From an uncultured Clostridia bacterium (lineage in GTDB: Bacteria > Bacillota > Clostridia > Christensenellales > CAG-138), in NCBI GenBank assembly GCA_946183765.1, contig CAMHDC010000114.1, forward strand, positions 1-5,132: 5,132 nt of DNA. Reading direction: 5' to 3'. Positions 1-5,132 of this stretch are shown one piece after another. The first letter of the stretch is position 1. Each line of letters starts with the position of its first letter. The notes below the pieces were generated by a model. The model did no database searches. It saw only the letters and a program-made list of their open reading frames with translations, and was not told the origin of the DNA. Both the position numbers and the translations under genes were made by a program.

Positions 1-89
1 AGCAGCACCCAGCCGCAGACGGTCAAAAACCGGTTCAGCTCGTCGGCCCCGTAGCGGCCCTCCATGAATTTGCGCAGTCGTTCCTTCAT
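1..89 (-). CDS. N-terminus of a small uncharacterised protein (partial, cut by window edge)
   Basis: Only the first 29 codons are visible. The reverse strand reads ATG at 89-87 and stays open to position 1, giving MKERLRKFMEGRYGADELN followed by RFLTVCGWVL. A Shine-Dalgarno-like AGAGGGG lies at 106-100, 10 nt before the ATG, and supports this start over the second in-frame ATG at 65-63. The peptide has a basic, amphipathic opening, then a hydrophobic stretch beginning at about residue 21 that could be a first membrane segment. From memory, many Clostridia encode small membrane proteins that open with a similar FM-x-GRYG-x-D-x-L-x-x-FL pattern and have no known function. I cannot test that here and assign no function. 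It is transcribed divergently from the TPM-like gene and shares its 190-bp upstream region. Confidence 0.72.
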   Translation of the reverse strand, partial: MKERLRKFMEGRYGADELNRFLTVCGWVL

Positions 90-140
90 TTCCCTTGCAC
101 CCCTCTGTTTCGATGGCACCAGTATGGCGCATCATTTTGA

Positions 141-163
141 ACCCATTGTGAATTCAGATGGGT
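141..163. promoter_or_regulatory. Candidate operator: 23-bp dyad in the divergent intergenic region
   Basis: ACCCAT at 141-146 is exactly the reverse complement of ATGGGT at 158-163. The 11-bp spacer contains the palindrome TGAATTCA at 149-156, so the element has nested dyad symmetry about position 152. It covers the candidate minus-strand -10 box (145-150) and ends 17 bp before the plus-strand -35 box. That position would suit a dimeric repressor or activator acting on one or both divergent genes. No regulator gene is visible and I do not recognise the motif. A perfect 6-bp inverted repeat can arise by chance. Confidence 0.3.
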
Positions 164-173
164 ATTCATGCAA
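145..173 (-). promoter_or_regulatory. Weak candidate sigma-A promoter for the divergent minus-strand gene
   Basis: Read on the minus strand, TTGCAT (173-168) is followed after exactly 17 nt by CACAAT (150-145). The -35 box matches the TTGACA consensus at 3 of 6 positions and the -10 box matches TATAAT at 4 of 6. Initiation would fall near 138, giving a leader of about 50 nt before the ATG at 89. The spacing is ideal but the hexamers are poor, so this is only the best of several weak options. Confidence 0.27.
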
Positions 174-180
174 AGTTTTG

Positions 181-209
181 TTGACGGAAGGGGACGAAGG
201 CTTTACACT
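181..209 (+). promoter_or_regulatory. Sigma-A-type promoter for the TPM-like gene
   Basis: TTGACG at 181-186 (5 of 6 consensus) is separated by exactly 17 nt from TACACT at 204-209 (4 of 6, keeping the key T-A and final T). Transcription should start near 216, giving a leader of about 64 nt that carries the ribosome binding site at 262-269. It uses the same -10 hexamer and spacer length as the promoter at 951-979. Confidence 0.6.
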
Positions 210-279
210 GGATGTACGCGGACGGTCTGCGGCGGCGCAGGCCCCTTCCTTTGAATCTGCTGAGGGGAGCATCTATCCT

Positions 280-954
280 ATGGCTCAAAAACGCTATGTC
301 CGAAAAAAGAAAAAAAAGCGCCTGCTGGGCTGCTTCCTGTGGCTCGTCCTGCTGGGCCTCGCGGCGGGGCTGGTGGTGTTTTTGATCCTCCGGCTGACCC
401 GCAATCCCGCCGAGGCGGCCCCGGACCCCCTCTGGGACGGCAGCTGGTACGCGGACGAGCTGGGCCGCATCGACGACGACGAAGCTTTGGTAAAGGGCAT
501 GGAGACCTTCGAGCGGAAGACCGGCGTCCGGCCCTATCTCACCCTTCTGGACGGCGTCGCTCCGGACGCTTTGAACGACTTCGTCGAGGAGCAGTACGAG
601 GCCCTCTTCGGCAGCGCCGATCATCTGCTGGTGGTCTACGACGAATGGGGGGACGATACGTACTTCCTCTTAGGCCGCACGGGGCGCGGGAGCGCCATGA
701 CGGAAGCGGACGTCGCGGCGGTCCTTTCCTGCCTGGAGGCCGCCTACGCCGATCCCGCCTACCGGTCCTACGCCGAGGCCTTCGGCGCGGGCTTCGCTCA
801 GGGGGCCGAGGAGACCTCCGTCCGGGGGAACTTCGGCGGCGTCGGGCTGCTGCTGGCCCTGGGGATCCTGCTGGCGGTCCTGAGCGTGGTCTTGATCCTG
901 TTCCTCCGCAAAAGAGCCCGGGACGCCGCCCGCCGCGACTGGGAGGACAGTTGA
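280..954 (+). CDS. TPM-like domain protein with two membrane anchors
   Basis: This gene encodes 224 residues. The ATG at 280 was chosen because GAGGGGAG lies at 262-269, 10 nt upstream, and the promoter is at 181-209; the same frame is open further upstream but runs through both the promoter and the divergent gene. Residues 8-14 form an arginine/lysine cluster (RKKKKKR), followed by a membrane segment at about 15-38. A soluble region spans about 45-185, and a second membrane segment at about 187-209 is followed by a basic tail. Positive charges on both flanks predict both ends inside and the central domain outside the cell. The central region has the pattern of TPM (phosphatase-like) domains: an acidic start, a T-G-V-R-P-Y strand at 81-86, a hydrophobic LLVVYDEWGDD segment at 116-126, then LLGRTGRG at 130-137 and helices. 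Family assignment is by pattern only. TPM domains occur in membrane-repair and photosystem-associated proteins and in many uncharacterised bacterial membrane proteins. No terminator follows, so transcripts may continue into the transporter genes. Two slippery A-runs lie at 303-318. Confidence 0.75.
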   Translation: MAQKRYVRKKKKKRLLGCFLWLVLLGLAAGLVVFLILRLTRNPAEAAPDPLWDGSWYADELGRIDDDEALVKGMETFERKTGVRPYLTLLDGVAPDALNDFVEEQYEALFGSADHLLVVYDEWGDDTYFLLGRTGRGSAMTEADVAAVLSCLEAAYADPAYRSYAEAFGAGFAQGAEETSVRGNFGGVGLLLALGILLAVLSVVLILFLRKRARDAARRDWEDS

Positions 955-979
955 CTATGACCGGCATTTATGGTACACT
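951..979 (+). promoter_or_regulatory. Strong extended -10 promoter for the transporter operon
   Basis: TTGACT at 951-956 (5 of 6 consensus) and TACACT at 974-979 (4 of 6) are separated by exactly 17 nt. The bases TGG at 971-973 directly before the -10 box make a TGn extended -10 element. Initiation is expected near 986. The -35 box includes the TGA stop codon (952-954) of the TPM-like gene, so promoter and coding sequence are fused with no spare bases. This is the best promoter in the window. Confidence 0.72.
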
Positions 980-991
980 TTTACTTAGTAT

Positions 992-1037
992 GTAGGGGAC
1001 TGTCCGGTTTCCTGCAAAACACAAAATACAGAAACAG
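992..1037 (+). promoter_or_regulatory. Structured 5' leader of the binding-protein mRNA, with possible pseudoknot
   Basis: Starting about 6 nt after the predicted transcription start, 992-1000 pairs with 1007-1015 in a continuous 9-bp stem (three G-U pairs) with loop TGTCCG at 1001-1006. An A-rich, unstructured tail follows, up to the ribosome binding site at 1039-1044. An alternative fold keeps only the outer five pairs (992-996 with 1011-1015) and pairs CTGT at 1000-1003 with ACAG at 1028-1031 or 1034-1037, forming an H-type pseudoknot. The second option would end 1 nt before the ribosome binding site. The layout loosely recalls small riboswitches such as preQ1-I, but their conserved bases are not present. 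The stem is directly seen; the pseudoknot and any ligand are speculation. Confidence 0.32.
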
Positions 1038-1050
1038 AAAGGGAAATGAC

Positions 1051-2043
1051 ATGAAAAAGTTTGTTGCTGTCCTGCTGTGCCTGGTAATGGTCCTGGCTGT
1101 CGTTGCCTGCGGCAAGAAGGCCGCGGAGCAAAGCGACAAGACTGTGGTGGCCATCGTCGTGGCCGGCACCTTTGGCGATCGTTCCTTCTATGATTCCTCC
1201 AAAGCCGGCGGCGACCGCCTGGCCAAGGACTTTGACAACGTGGAAGTCAAGTACATCGAGTGCAACAACGACAACCATGTGGTCCAGATGCGCAACGCGG
1301 CGGACGTGTCCAACATCGTGGTCTGCGTGGGCTGGGAGTTCTATGACATCGAGACCGTGGCGCCGGAGTATCCCAACGTGGACTTCATCTGGATCGACAA
1401 CGCCACCGAGAACCCCGTTTCCAACGTGCTGAACATCACCTACGCCCAGAACGAGGGCTCCTTCCTGGCGGGCTACATCGCGGCCTCCGTCTCCCAGTCC
1501 GGCGTGATCGGCGCTGTGGGCGGCGAGGATTCCGACACCATCAACGACTTCATCGTGGGCTACAAACAGGGCGCCGCCTATGCCAAGGCCGACGCCAAGG
1601 TGGAGGTCAACTACACCAACGACTACGACGATCCCGCCAAGGGCAAGGAGTGCGCCAAGGCCCTCCATGACAAGGGCGCCGACGTCATCTTCCAGATCGC
1701 CTCCAAGGCGGGCGACGGCGTGTTCGAGGCGGCCCAGGAGGGCGGCTTCTACGCCATCGGCGTGGACAGCGACCAGAAGTACATCAACGACGCGGTCATC
1801 ATCTGCTCCATGAAGAAGGAGGTCGGCACCTCCATCTATGACGCCATCGCCAAGTACCTCTCCGGCGACAAGTCCCTCTGGGGCACCACCTGGGTGGCCA
1901 ACCTGTCCGACGGGTACGTGAGCATCGGCTACGGCGAAGCGGGCTCCACCCAGCAGGTGCCGGACGACGTGAAGGCGGCTGTGGAGGATCTGGCCAAGAA
2001 GATCACCTCCGGCGAGATCAAAGTGGATTCCACCCGGAAATAA
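1051..2043 (+). CDS. BMP/PnrA-family nucleoside-type ABC transporter substrate-binding lipoprotein
   Basis: This is the extracellular, membrane-anchored binding protein of the importer (330 residues, normal for the family). The ATG at 1051 follows AAGGGA at 1039-1044 by 6 nt; the in-frame ATG at 970 lies inside the promoter spacer and cannot be the start. Residues 1-19 are a lipoprotein signal peptide ending in the lipobox V-V-A-C, with Cys20 as the predicted lipidated residue. The mature part shows the BMP fold signatures in order: GTFGDRSFYD at 39-48, VDFIWID at 110-116, EGSFLAGYIAA at 135-145, IGAVGGED at 153-160, FIVGYKQGA at 167-175, GADVIFQIA at 209-217, AIGVDSDQ at 235-242 and ICSMKKEVGTSI at 251-262. 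In PnrA-type proteins the G-V-D and the later lysine region contact the nucleoside ribose; this comes from recall of the family. The glycine-rich loop usually seen near 218-223 reads SKAGDG here. It is equivalent to NupN (YufN) of Bacillus or BmpA of Lactococcus. Purine or pyrimidine nucleosides are the likely cargo, but the exact substrate cannot be read from sequence. A terminator follows directly. Confidence 0.93.
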   Translation: MKKFVAVLLCLVMVLAVVACGKKAAEQSDKTVVAIVVAGTFGDRSFYDSSKAGGDRLAKDFDNVEVKYIECNNDNHVVQMRNAADVSNIVVCVGWEFYDIETVAPEYPNVDFIWIDNATENPVSNVLNITYAQNEGSFLAGYIAASVSQSGVIGAVGGEDSDTINDFIVGYKQGAAYAKADAKVEVNYTNDYDDPAKGKECAKALHDKGADVIFQIASKAGDGVFEAAQEGGFYAIGVDSDQKYINDAVIICSMKKEVGTSIYDAIAKYLSGDKSLWGTTWVANLSDGYVSIGYGEAGSTQQVPDDVKAAVEDLAKKITSGEIKVDSTRK

Positions 2044-2059
2044 GCCGAAGACACAATTG

Positions 2060-2092
2060 GGAAGCTACCCGTTTCGGGTAGCTTCCTCTTTT
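2060..2092 (+). terminator. Intrinsic terminator between the binding-protein gene and the ATPase gene
   Basis: A perfect 12-bp stem pairs 2060-2071 with 2075-2086 around a TTT loop. It is followed by a T-rich tract, TCTTTT, at 2087-2092. It begins 17 nt after the binding-protein stop codon and ends 44 nt before the ATPase start. No convincing promoter lies between it and the ATPase gene. It therefore probably acts as a partial terminator that sets a high ratio of binding protein to transporter, and may also protect the short mRNA's 3' end. Confidence 0.9.
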
Positions 2093-2123
2093 ACGAAACC
2101 AGATTGCACCGGTTCAGCGGAAC

Positions 2124-2129
2124 AGGAGG
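2124..2129 (+). promoter_or_regulatory. Ribosome binding site that fixes a TTG start
   Basis: AGGAGG lies 7 nt before the TTG at 2137-2139, the optimal distance. No in-frame ATG or GTG exists near the conserved N-terminus. The only upstream alternative, TTG at 2104, has no ribosome binding site and would add 11 residues that do not fit the family. Confidence 0.8.
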
Positions 2130-2136
2130 AAAAGGT

Positions 2137-3666
2137 TTGGAAGACGAGATCCGATTTTCGCACATATCCATGGAATTTCCCGGCGTTCTCGCCAACGACG
2201 ACATCAGTCTGTCCATCCGTCGGGGCGAGGTGTTCGCTCTGGTGGGCGAGAACGGCGCGGGCAAATCTACGCTGATGAACATCCTCTACGGCATCAACGA
2301 GCCCACGGCCGGGGAGCTGTTCGTCCGGGGACAGAAGGTGACGGAGTTCACCCCCCGGGCGGCCATCGACCGGGGCATCGGCATGGTCCATCAGCACTTC
2401 ATGCTGGTCCCCTCCTTCACCGTGGCCCAGAACATCGTTCTCGGCCAGGAACCCCGCAAGGCCGGCGTCATGTTCGACAACGGCAAGGCCGAGCAGCTCA
2501 CGAAACAGCTGGTGGCGGAGTACGGGCTGGAGGTGGACCCCGAAGCCGAGGTCCGGGACATCTCCGTGGGCCTGCAGCAGCGGGTGGAGATCCTCAAGAC
2601 CCTCTATCGGGGGGCGGAGATCCTGATCCTGGACGAGCCCACCGCCGTGCTGACGCCCCAGGAGACGGACGAGCTCTTCGAGGTCATCCGCAGCATCGTC
2701 CGGGAAAAGAACATGACGGTCATCATCATCACCCACAAGCTCTACGAGGTCATGGCGATCTCCGATAGGGTGGGCGTCATGCGCTCCGGAAAGCTCATCG
2801 GCGTGAAGAACACCTCGGAGGTGGACGAGCGTATCCTGGCCTCCATGATGGTGGGCCGGCCCGTCCTCTTCGACAACCTGGACAAGACGGGCGAACCCGG
2901 CGAGGTGGCCATCGAGGTGAAGGACCTGTACGTGGCGGACAACCGGGGCCTTCCGGCGGTGCGGGGCACGTCCTTCGCCGTCCGCAAGGGGGAGGTGCTG
3001 GGCATCGCCGCCATCGAGGGCAACGGTCAAAGCGAGCTGCTGGAGGCCATCACGGGCCTCAGGAAGATCGAGCGGGGCAGCGTCACCGTCTGCGGCCGGG
3101 ACGCCGTGGGCAAGACCCCCGGGGAGATCCGGGAGATGGGCCTCTCCCACGTGCCCGAGGATCGGCTGTCCACGGGCGTGGACAAGGCGGCCTCCGTGGC
3201 GGACAACCTGATCACCGGGCGGCACAAAGAGAAGCGGTTCAACCGCTTCGGCTTCCATCAGCGGCGCTCCACCATCGACCGGTACGCCCAGGAGCTGTAT
3301 AATAAATTCGACATCCGGGGCGCGGGCATCCATATCCCCGTGGGCTCCATGTCCGGCGGCAACATGCAGAAGGTGGTGGTGGCCCGGGAGTTCACCTTCG
3401 ATTCCCCGGCGCTGGTCATCTCCCAGCCCACCCGGGGCGTGGACATCGGCGCCATGGAGTTCTTCCACACCCGCATCATCGAACGGCGCAACGCCGGGGC
3501 GGCCATCCTGCTGAGCTCGGCGGACCTGGACGAGGTGTTCCGCCTGTCGGACAGGATCATCACCCTGTATGAAGGACGCGTCACCGGGGAGTTCCGGGCG
3601 GACGCCATCACCAAGGAGGAGATCGGCTTCTATATGACCGGCTCCCGCAAGGAGGCGGACCAATGA
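2137..3666 (+). CDS. ABC transporter ATP-binding protein with two NBDs (NupO/YufO type)
   Basis: This is the cytoplasmic motor of the nucleoside-type importer (509 residues, close to the roughly 510 usual for the family). It starts at TTG. The first nucleotide-binding domain is complete: an A-loop aromatic at Phe14 in MEFPG, Walker A GENGAGKST at 37-45, Q-loop Gln86 in MVHQHF, signature SVGLQQR at 143-149, Walker B LILDEP at 163-168 with catalytic Glu167, and H-loop His200. The second domain (from about 257) is degenerate. Its Walker A position reads EGNGQSE at 294-300 with Gln298 in place of lysine. Its signature SGGNMQK at 406-412 is intact, but the Walker B region reads VISQPTRG (427-434) with Gln430 in place of the catalytic glutamate, and Ser461 stands where the H-loop histidine would be. 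This asymmetry is normal for the sugar/nucleoside class (RbsA, MglA, YufO): the intact second signature completes the active site on the first domain. The stop codon overlaps the permease start by 4 nt (ATGA), which indicates translational coupling. Expression probably depends on read-through of the terminator at 2060-2092. Confidence 0.95.
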   Translation: MEDEIRFSHISMEFPGVLANDDISLSIRRGEVFALVGENGAGKSTLMNILYGINEPTAGELFVRGQKVTEFTPRAAIDRGIGMVHQHFMLVPSFTVAQNIVLGQEPRKAGVMFDNGKAEQLTKQLVAEYGLEVDPEAEVRDISVGLQQRVEILKTLYRGAEILILDEPTAVLTPQETDELFEVIRSIVREKNMTVIIITHKLYEVMAISDRVGVMRSGKLIGVKNTSEVDERILASMMVGRPVLFDNLDKTGEPGEVAIEVKDLYVADNRGLPAVRGTSFAVRKGEVLGIAAIEGNGQSELLEAITGLRKIERGSVTVCGRDAVGKTPGEIREMGLSHVPEDRLSTGVDKAASVADNLITGRHKEKRFNRFGFHQRRSTIDRYAQELYNKFDIRGAGIHIPVGSMSGGNMQKVVVAREFTFDSPALVISQPTRGVDIGAMEFFHTRIIERRNAGAAILLSSADLDEVFRLSDRIITLYEGRVTGEFRADAITKEEIGFYMTGSRKEADQ

Positions 3667-4760
3667 AAAAACTGCGTTTCGATTTCGGATATATCCTGAC
3701 CCTGCTCATCAGCCTGACCGTGGCCCTGCTGATCGGGGCGGGCATCCTGGCCATCACCGGCCACAACCCCCTGGCCGCCTACCGGGCGCTGCTGGGCGGC
3801 GCTTTCTCCAACGCCCGCCACATCGGCGACATGCTGGAATACGCCATGGTGCTGTGTTTGTGCGGCCTCGCCTGCGACATCGGCTCCCGGGTGGGCATCT
3901 TCAACGTGGGCGGCGAGGGACAGCTGCTGCTGGGCGCCATCTTCGCGGCCCAGATCGGCGTGTGGCTCAAGGCCCTCTCCCCCTGGCTCGCCATTCCCTG
4001 CGCGGCCCTGGGCGCCATGGCCGTGGGCGGCTTCTACGCCTGGATCCCCGGCGTGCTCAAGGTGAAGCTGAAGGTCAACGAGGTCATCACCACCATCATG
4101 CTGAACACCGTGGCGGTGTTCCTCTGCCAGTTTCTGGCCAAGGGCCCCTGGAAGAACGCCAACAAGAACATCGTGGCTGGCACGGAGAACCTGCCCAGCA
4201 GCTTCTGGCTCAAGAAGCTGGTGCCCGGCTCCAACCTGTCCTCCGCCATCATCGCGGCGGCGATCATCACCTTCCTGGTGTGGTACATCCTGCAGAAGAC
4301 CTCCAAGGGCTACGAGATGCGGCTCACCGGCGACAACCCCCGCTTCGCCAAATACGCGGGCATAAAGACGGATCGGATCGTCATCGTCACCATGGTCATC
4401 TCCGGCATGATGTGCGGCCTGGTCGGCATGTTCCGGGTCTACGGCGCGGAGCACATCTACAAGTCCACCGTCTCCAACGAATACTATTTCGAGGGCCTTA
4501 TGGTGGCCATGATCGCCCAGTACGCCCCCCTGCCCACCGTCATCATCTCCCTGATCTTCGCCATCCTGAAGATCGGCGCCATGGGCATGGAGACCGCGGC
4601 GGGCGTGCCCAAGCAGCTGTATCTGATCATTCAGACCATCGTCATATTCTGCATGGCGGCGGAGACCGGCATCCGCGCCGCCATCGCCCAGAATCGGGAG
4701 CGGCGGGCCGCCAAAAAGGACGTGAAGGCCCGGAAGGAAGGGGGCAGCGCACATGCATAA
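3663..4760 (+). CDS. ABC transporter permease 1 (BPD_transp_2 family, NupP/YufP type)
   Basis: This gene encodes 365 residues and one half of the membrane channel. The ATG at 3663 overlaps the ATPase stop by 4 nt and has AAGGAGG at 3649-3655, 7 nt upstream, inside the ATPase gene. Hydrophobic segments lie at about 9-31, 58-72, 86-101, 106-128, 143-159, 192-211, 237-262, 276-303 and 318-340, in line with the eight to ten helices of the family. Diagnostic motifs are IFNVGGEGQLLLG at 79-91, NEVITTIMLN at 139-148, the cytoplasmic loop GYEMRLTGDNPRFAKYAGI at 216-234 that should contact the ATPase, and FEGLMVAMIAQYAPL at 276-290. The C-terminus (343-365) is a basic, probably cytoplasmic tail. The next gene overlaps it by 8 nt. 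In Bacillus the equivalent gene is nupP; the assignment to the family is firm, the substrate is not. Confidence 0.94.
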   Translation: MKKLRFDFGYILTLLISLTVALLIGAGILAITGHNPLAAYRALLGGAFSNARHIGDMLEYAMVLCLCGLACDIGSRVGIFNVGGEGQLLLGAIFAAQIGVWLKALSPWLAIPCAALGAMAVGGFYAWIPGVLKVKLKVNEVITTIMLNTVAVFLCQFLAKGPWKNANKNIVAGTENLPSSFWLKKLVPGSNLSSAIIAAAIITFLVWYILQKTSKGYEMRLTGDNPRFAKYAGIKTDRIVIVTMVISGMMCGLVGMFRVYGAEHIYKSTVSNEYYFEGLMVAMIAQYAPLPTVIISLIFAILKIGAMGMETAAGVPKQLYLIIQTIVIFCMAAETGIRAAIAQNRERRAAKKDVKARKEGGSAHA

Positions 4761-5132
4761 CAACATCTGGTCCACCATCTTCTCCGCGGGCACCTTCAAC
4801 CAAATGCTCCGCAGCGCCACGCCGGTGGCTCTCGCAGCCCTGGGCGGGCTCATGACCGAGCACGCGGGCATCATGAACATCGGCATGGACGGCATGATCC
4901 TCATGGGCGCCTTCGTGGCCGCCGTGGGCAGCTATTTCTGCGCCAGCGCCGGCATGGGCATCCTGGCCGCCGTGATCTTCGGCGTCCTGATCGGCCTGTT
5001 CTTCGCCCTGTTCACCGTGAAGCTCAGGAGCGACGAGTTCATCATCGGCTGCGCTCTGAACACCTTCGCCCTGGGCGTGACCGCCTTTTTGTCCCGGGAG
5101 ATCTTCGGTCTCTCCGGCACCTCGGGCTACGT
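4753..5132 (+). CDS. ABC transporter permease 2 (BPD_transp_2 family, NupQ/YufQ type), 3' end beyond window
   Basis: The first 126 codons of the second channel subunit are visible; the frame is still open at the window end (the last two bases, GT, begin a valine codon). The ATG at 4753 lies 8 nt after AAGGGGG (4738-4744) and overlaps the stop of permease 1 by 8 nt, so the two are very likely translated together. Motifs typical of the second permease in this operon type are LAALGGLMTEHAGIMNIGMDG at 27-47 and FIIGCALNTFALGVTAFL at 96-113. Hydrophobic segments lie at about 22-34, 47-64, 67-89 and 97-113. The loop usually reads N-I-G-L-E-G-M; here it is N-I-G-M-D-G-M, with Asp46 for the common glutamate, a conservative change. 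Family members are about 300-320 residues, so more than half of the gene is outside the window. Confidence 0.93.
   Translation, partial: MHNNIWSTIFSAGTFNQMLRSATPVALAALGGLMTEHAGIMNIGMDGMILMGAFVAAVGSYFCASAGMGILAAVIFGVLIGLFFALFTVKLRSDEFIIGCALNTFALGVTAFLSREIFGLSGTSGY

Noticed and set aside
64..279. Upstream extension of the TPM-like gene to an ATG at 64 (72 more residues)
   Set aside because: It would run through the start of the opposite-strand gene and the promoter at 181-209, its composition is unlike a signal or domain, and the ATG at 280 has a proper ribosome binding site.
339..995. Open plus-strand frame overlapping the TPM-like gene in another phase
   Set aside because: It is Arg/Pro/Gly-rich, as expected for a GC-rich off-frame, and has no start signal. 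It is kept only as the theoretical -1 frameshift extension mentioned in the findings.
970..1050. Earlier ATG at 970 as start of the binding protein
   Set aside because: It lies within the promoter spacer, upstream of the expected transcript start, and would bury the lipoprotein signal peptide.
980..1050. Purine (guanine/adenine) or preQ1 riboswitch in the binding-protein leader
   Set aside because: The leader is too short for a purine aptamer and lacks its conserved junction bases. The preQ1-I consensus loop and tail bases are absent, so only an unclassified structure is reported.
1046..1054. Two-codon frame ATGACATGA overlapping the binding-protein start
   Set aside because: It is too small to judge. 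The ribosome binding site spacing favours the ATG at 1051, and no regulatory role can be supported.
2104..2136. TTG at 2104 as ATPase start
   Set aside because: It has no ribosome binding site in front, and the extra residues precede the family's conserved N-terminus. The AGGAGG at 2124-2129 points to 2137.
3060..3560. Loss of function in the second nucleotide-binding domain of the ATPase
   Set aside because: The missing Walker A lysine, Walker B glutamate and H-loop histidine are a normal feature of this ATPase class, not decay.
2065..3663. Long open minus-strand frame (532 codons) opposite the ATPase gene
   Set aside because: It mirrors the strong codon bias of the real gene; the peptide is His/Asp/Gly/Leu-rich without a domain and has no ribosome binding site.
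3630..4904. Long open minus-strand frame (424 codons) opposite the permease genes
   Set aside because: It is a shadow of GC-rich coding DNA. It spans two well-supported permease genes and has a low-complexity Gly/His/Asp/Gln composition.

Overview
The window looks like chromosomal DNA from a high-GC, Gram-positive anaerobe of the Clostridia, probably a gut Oscillospiraceae/Lachnospiraceae-type bacterium. This is inferred from the strong G/C preference at third codon positions, AGGAGG-like Shine-Dalgarno sites, sigma-A-like promoters, a TTG start and a short clostridial-style lipoprotein signal. No rRNA or other taxonomic marker is present, so the placement is tentative. I see no mobile element, CRISPR array or tRNA.

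Layout: the left edge (1-89, minus strand) holds the start of a small protein I cannot name, cut by the window. A 190-bp divergent intergenic region (90-279) follows, with a good plus-strand promoter (181-209), a weaker minus-strand promoter candidate and a 23-bp dyad that could be an operator. Next comes a 224-residue protein with a membrane segment at each end and a TPM-like domain between them (280-954).

The rest (951-5132) is one transport system of the basic membrane protein (BMP)/NupNOPQ type. In order it holds an extended -10 promoter whose -35 box overlaps the preceding stop codon, a leader of about 65 nt with a 9-bp hairpin, the lipoprotein substrate-binding protein (1051-2043), a strong intrinsic terminator (2060-2092), a double-NBD ATPase with a TTG start (2137-3666), a first permease (3663-4760) and the beginning of a second permease (4753 to the window end). 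The last three genes overlap by 4 and 8 nt and are surely translated as one unit.

How they work together: by family knowledge the lipoprotein catches a nucleoside (or related small molecule) outside the cell. The two permeases form the membrane channel, and the ATPase, with one catalytic and one degenerate nucleotide site, powers import. The terminator after the binding-protein gene, with no clear promoter behind it, should make the binding protein abundant and let only read-through transcripts reach the ATPase and permeases. I see no new enzyme system. The parts most worth a second look are regulatory: the structured leader, the terminator, the divergent-region dyad and two in-phase slippery heptamers early in the TPM-like gene.
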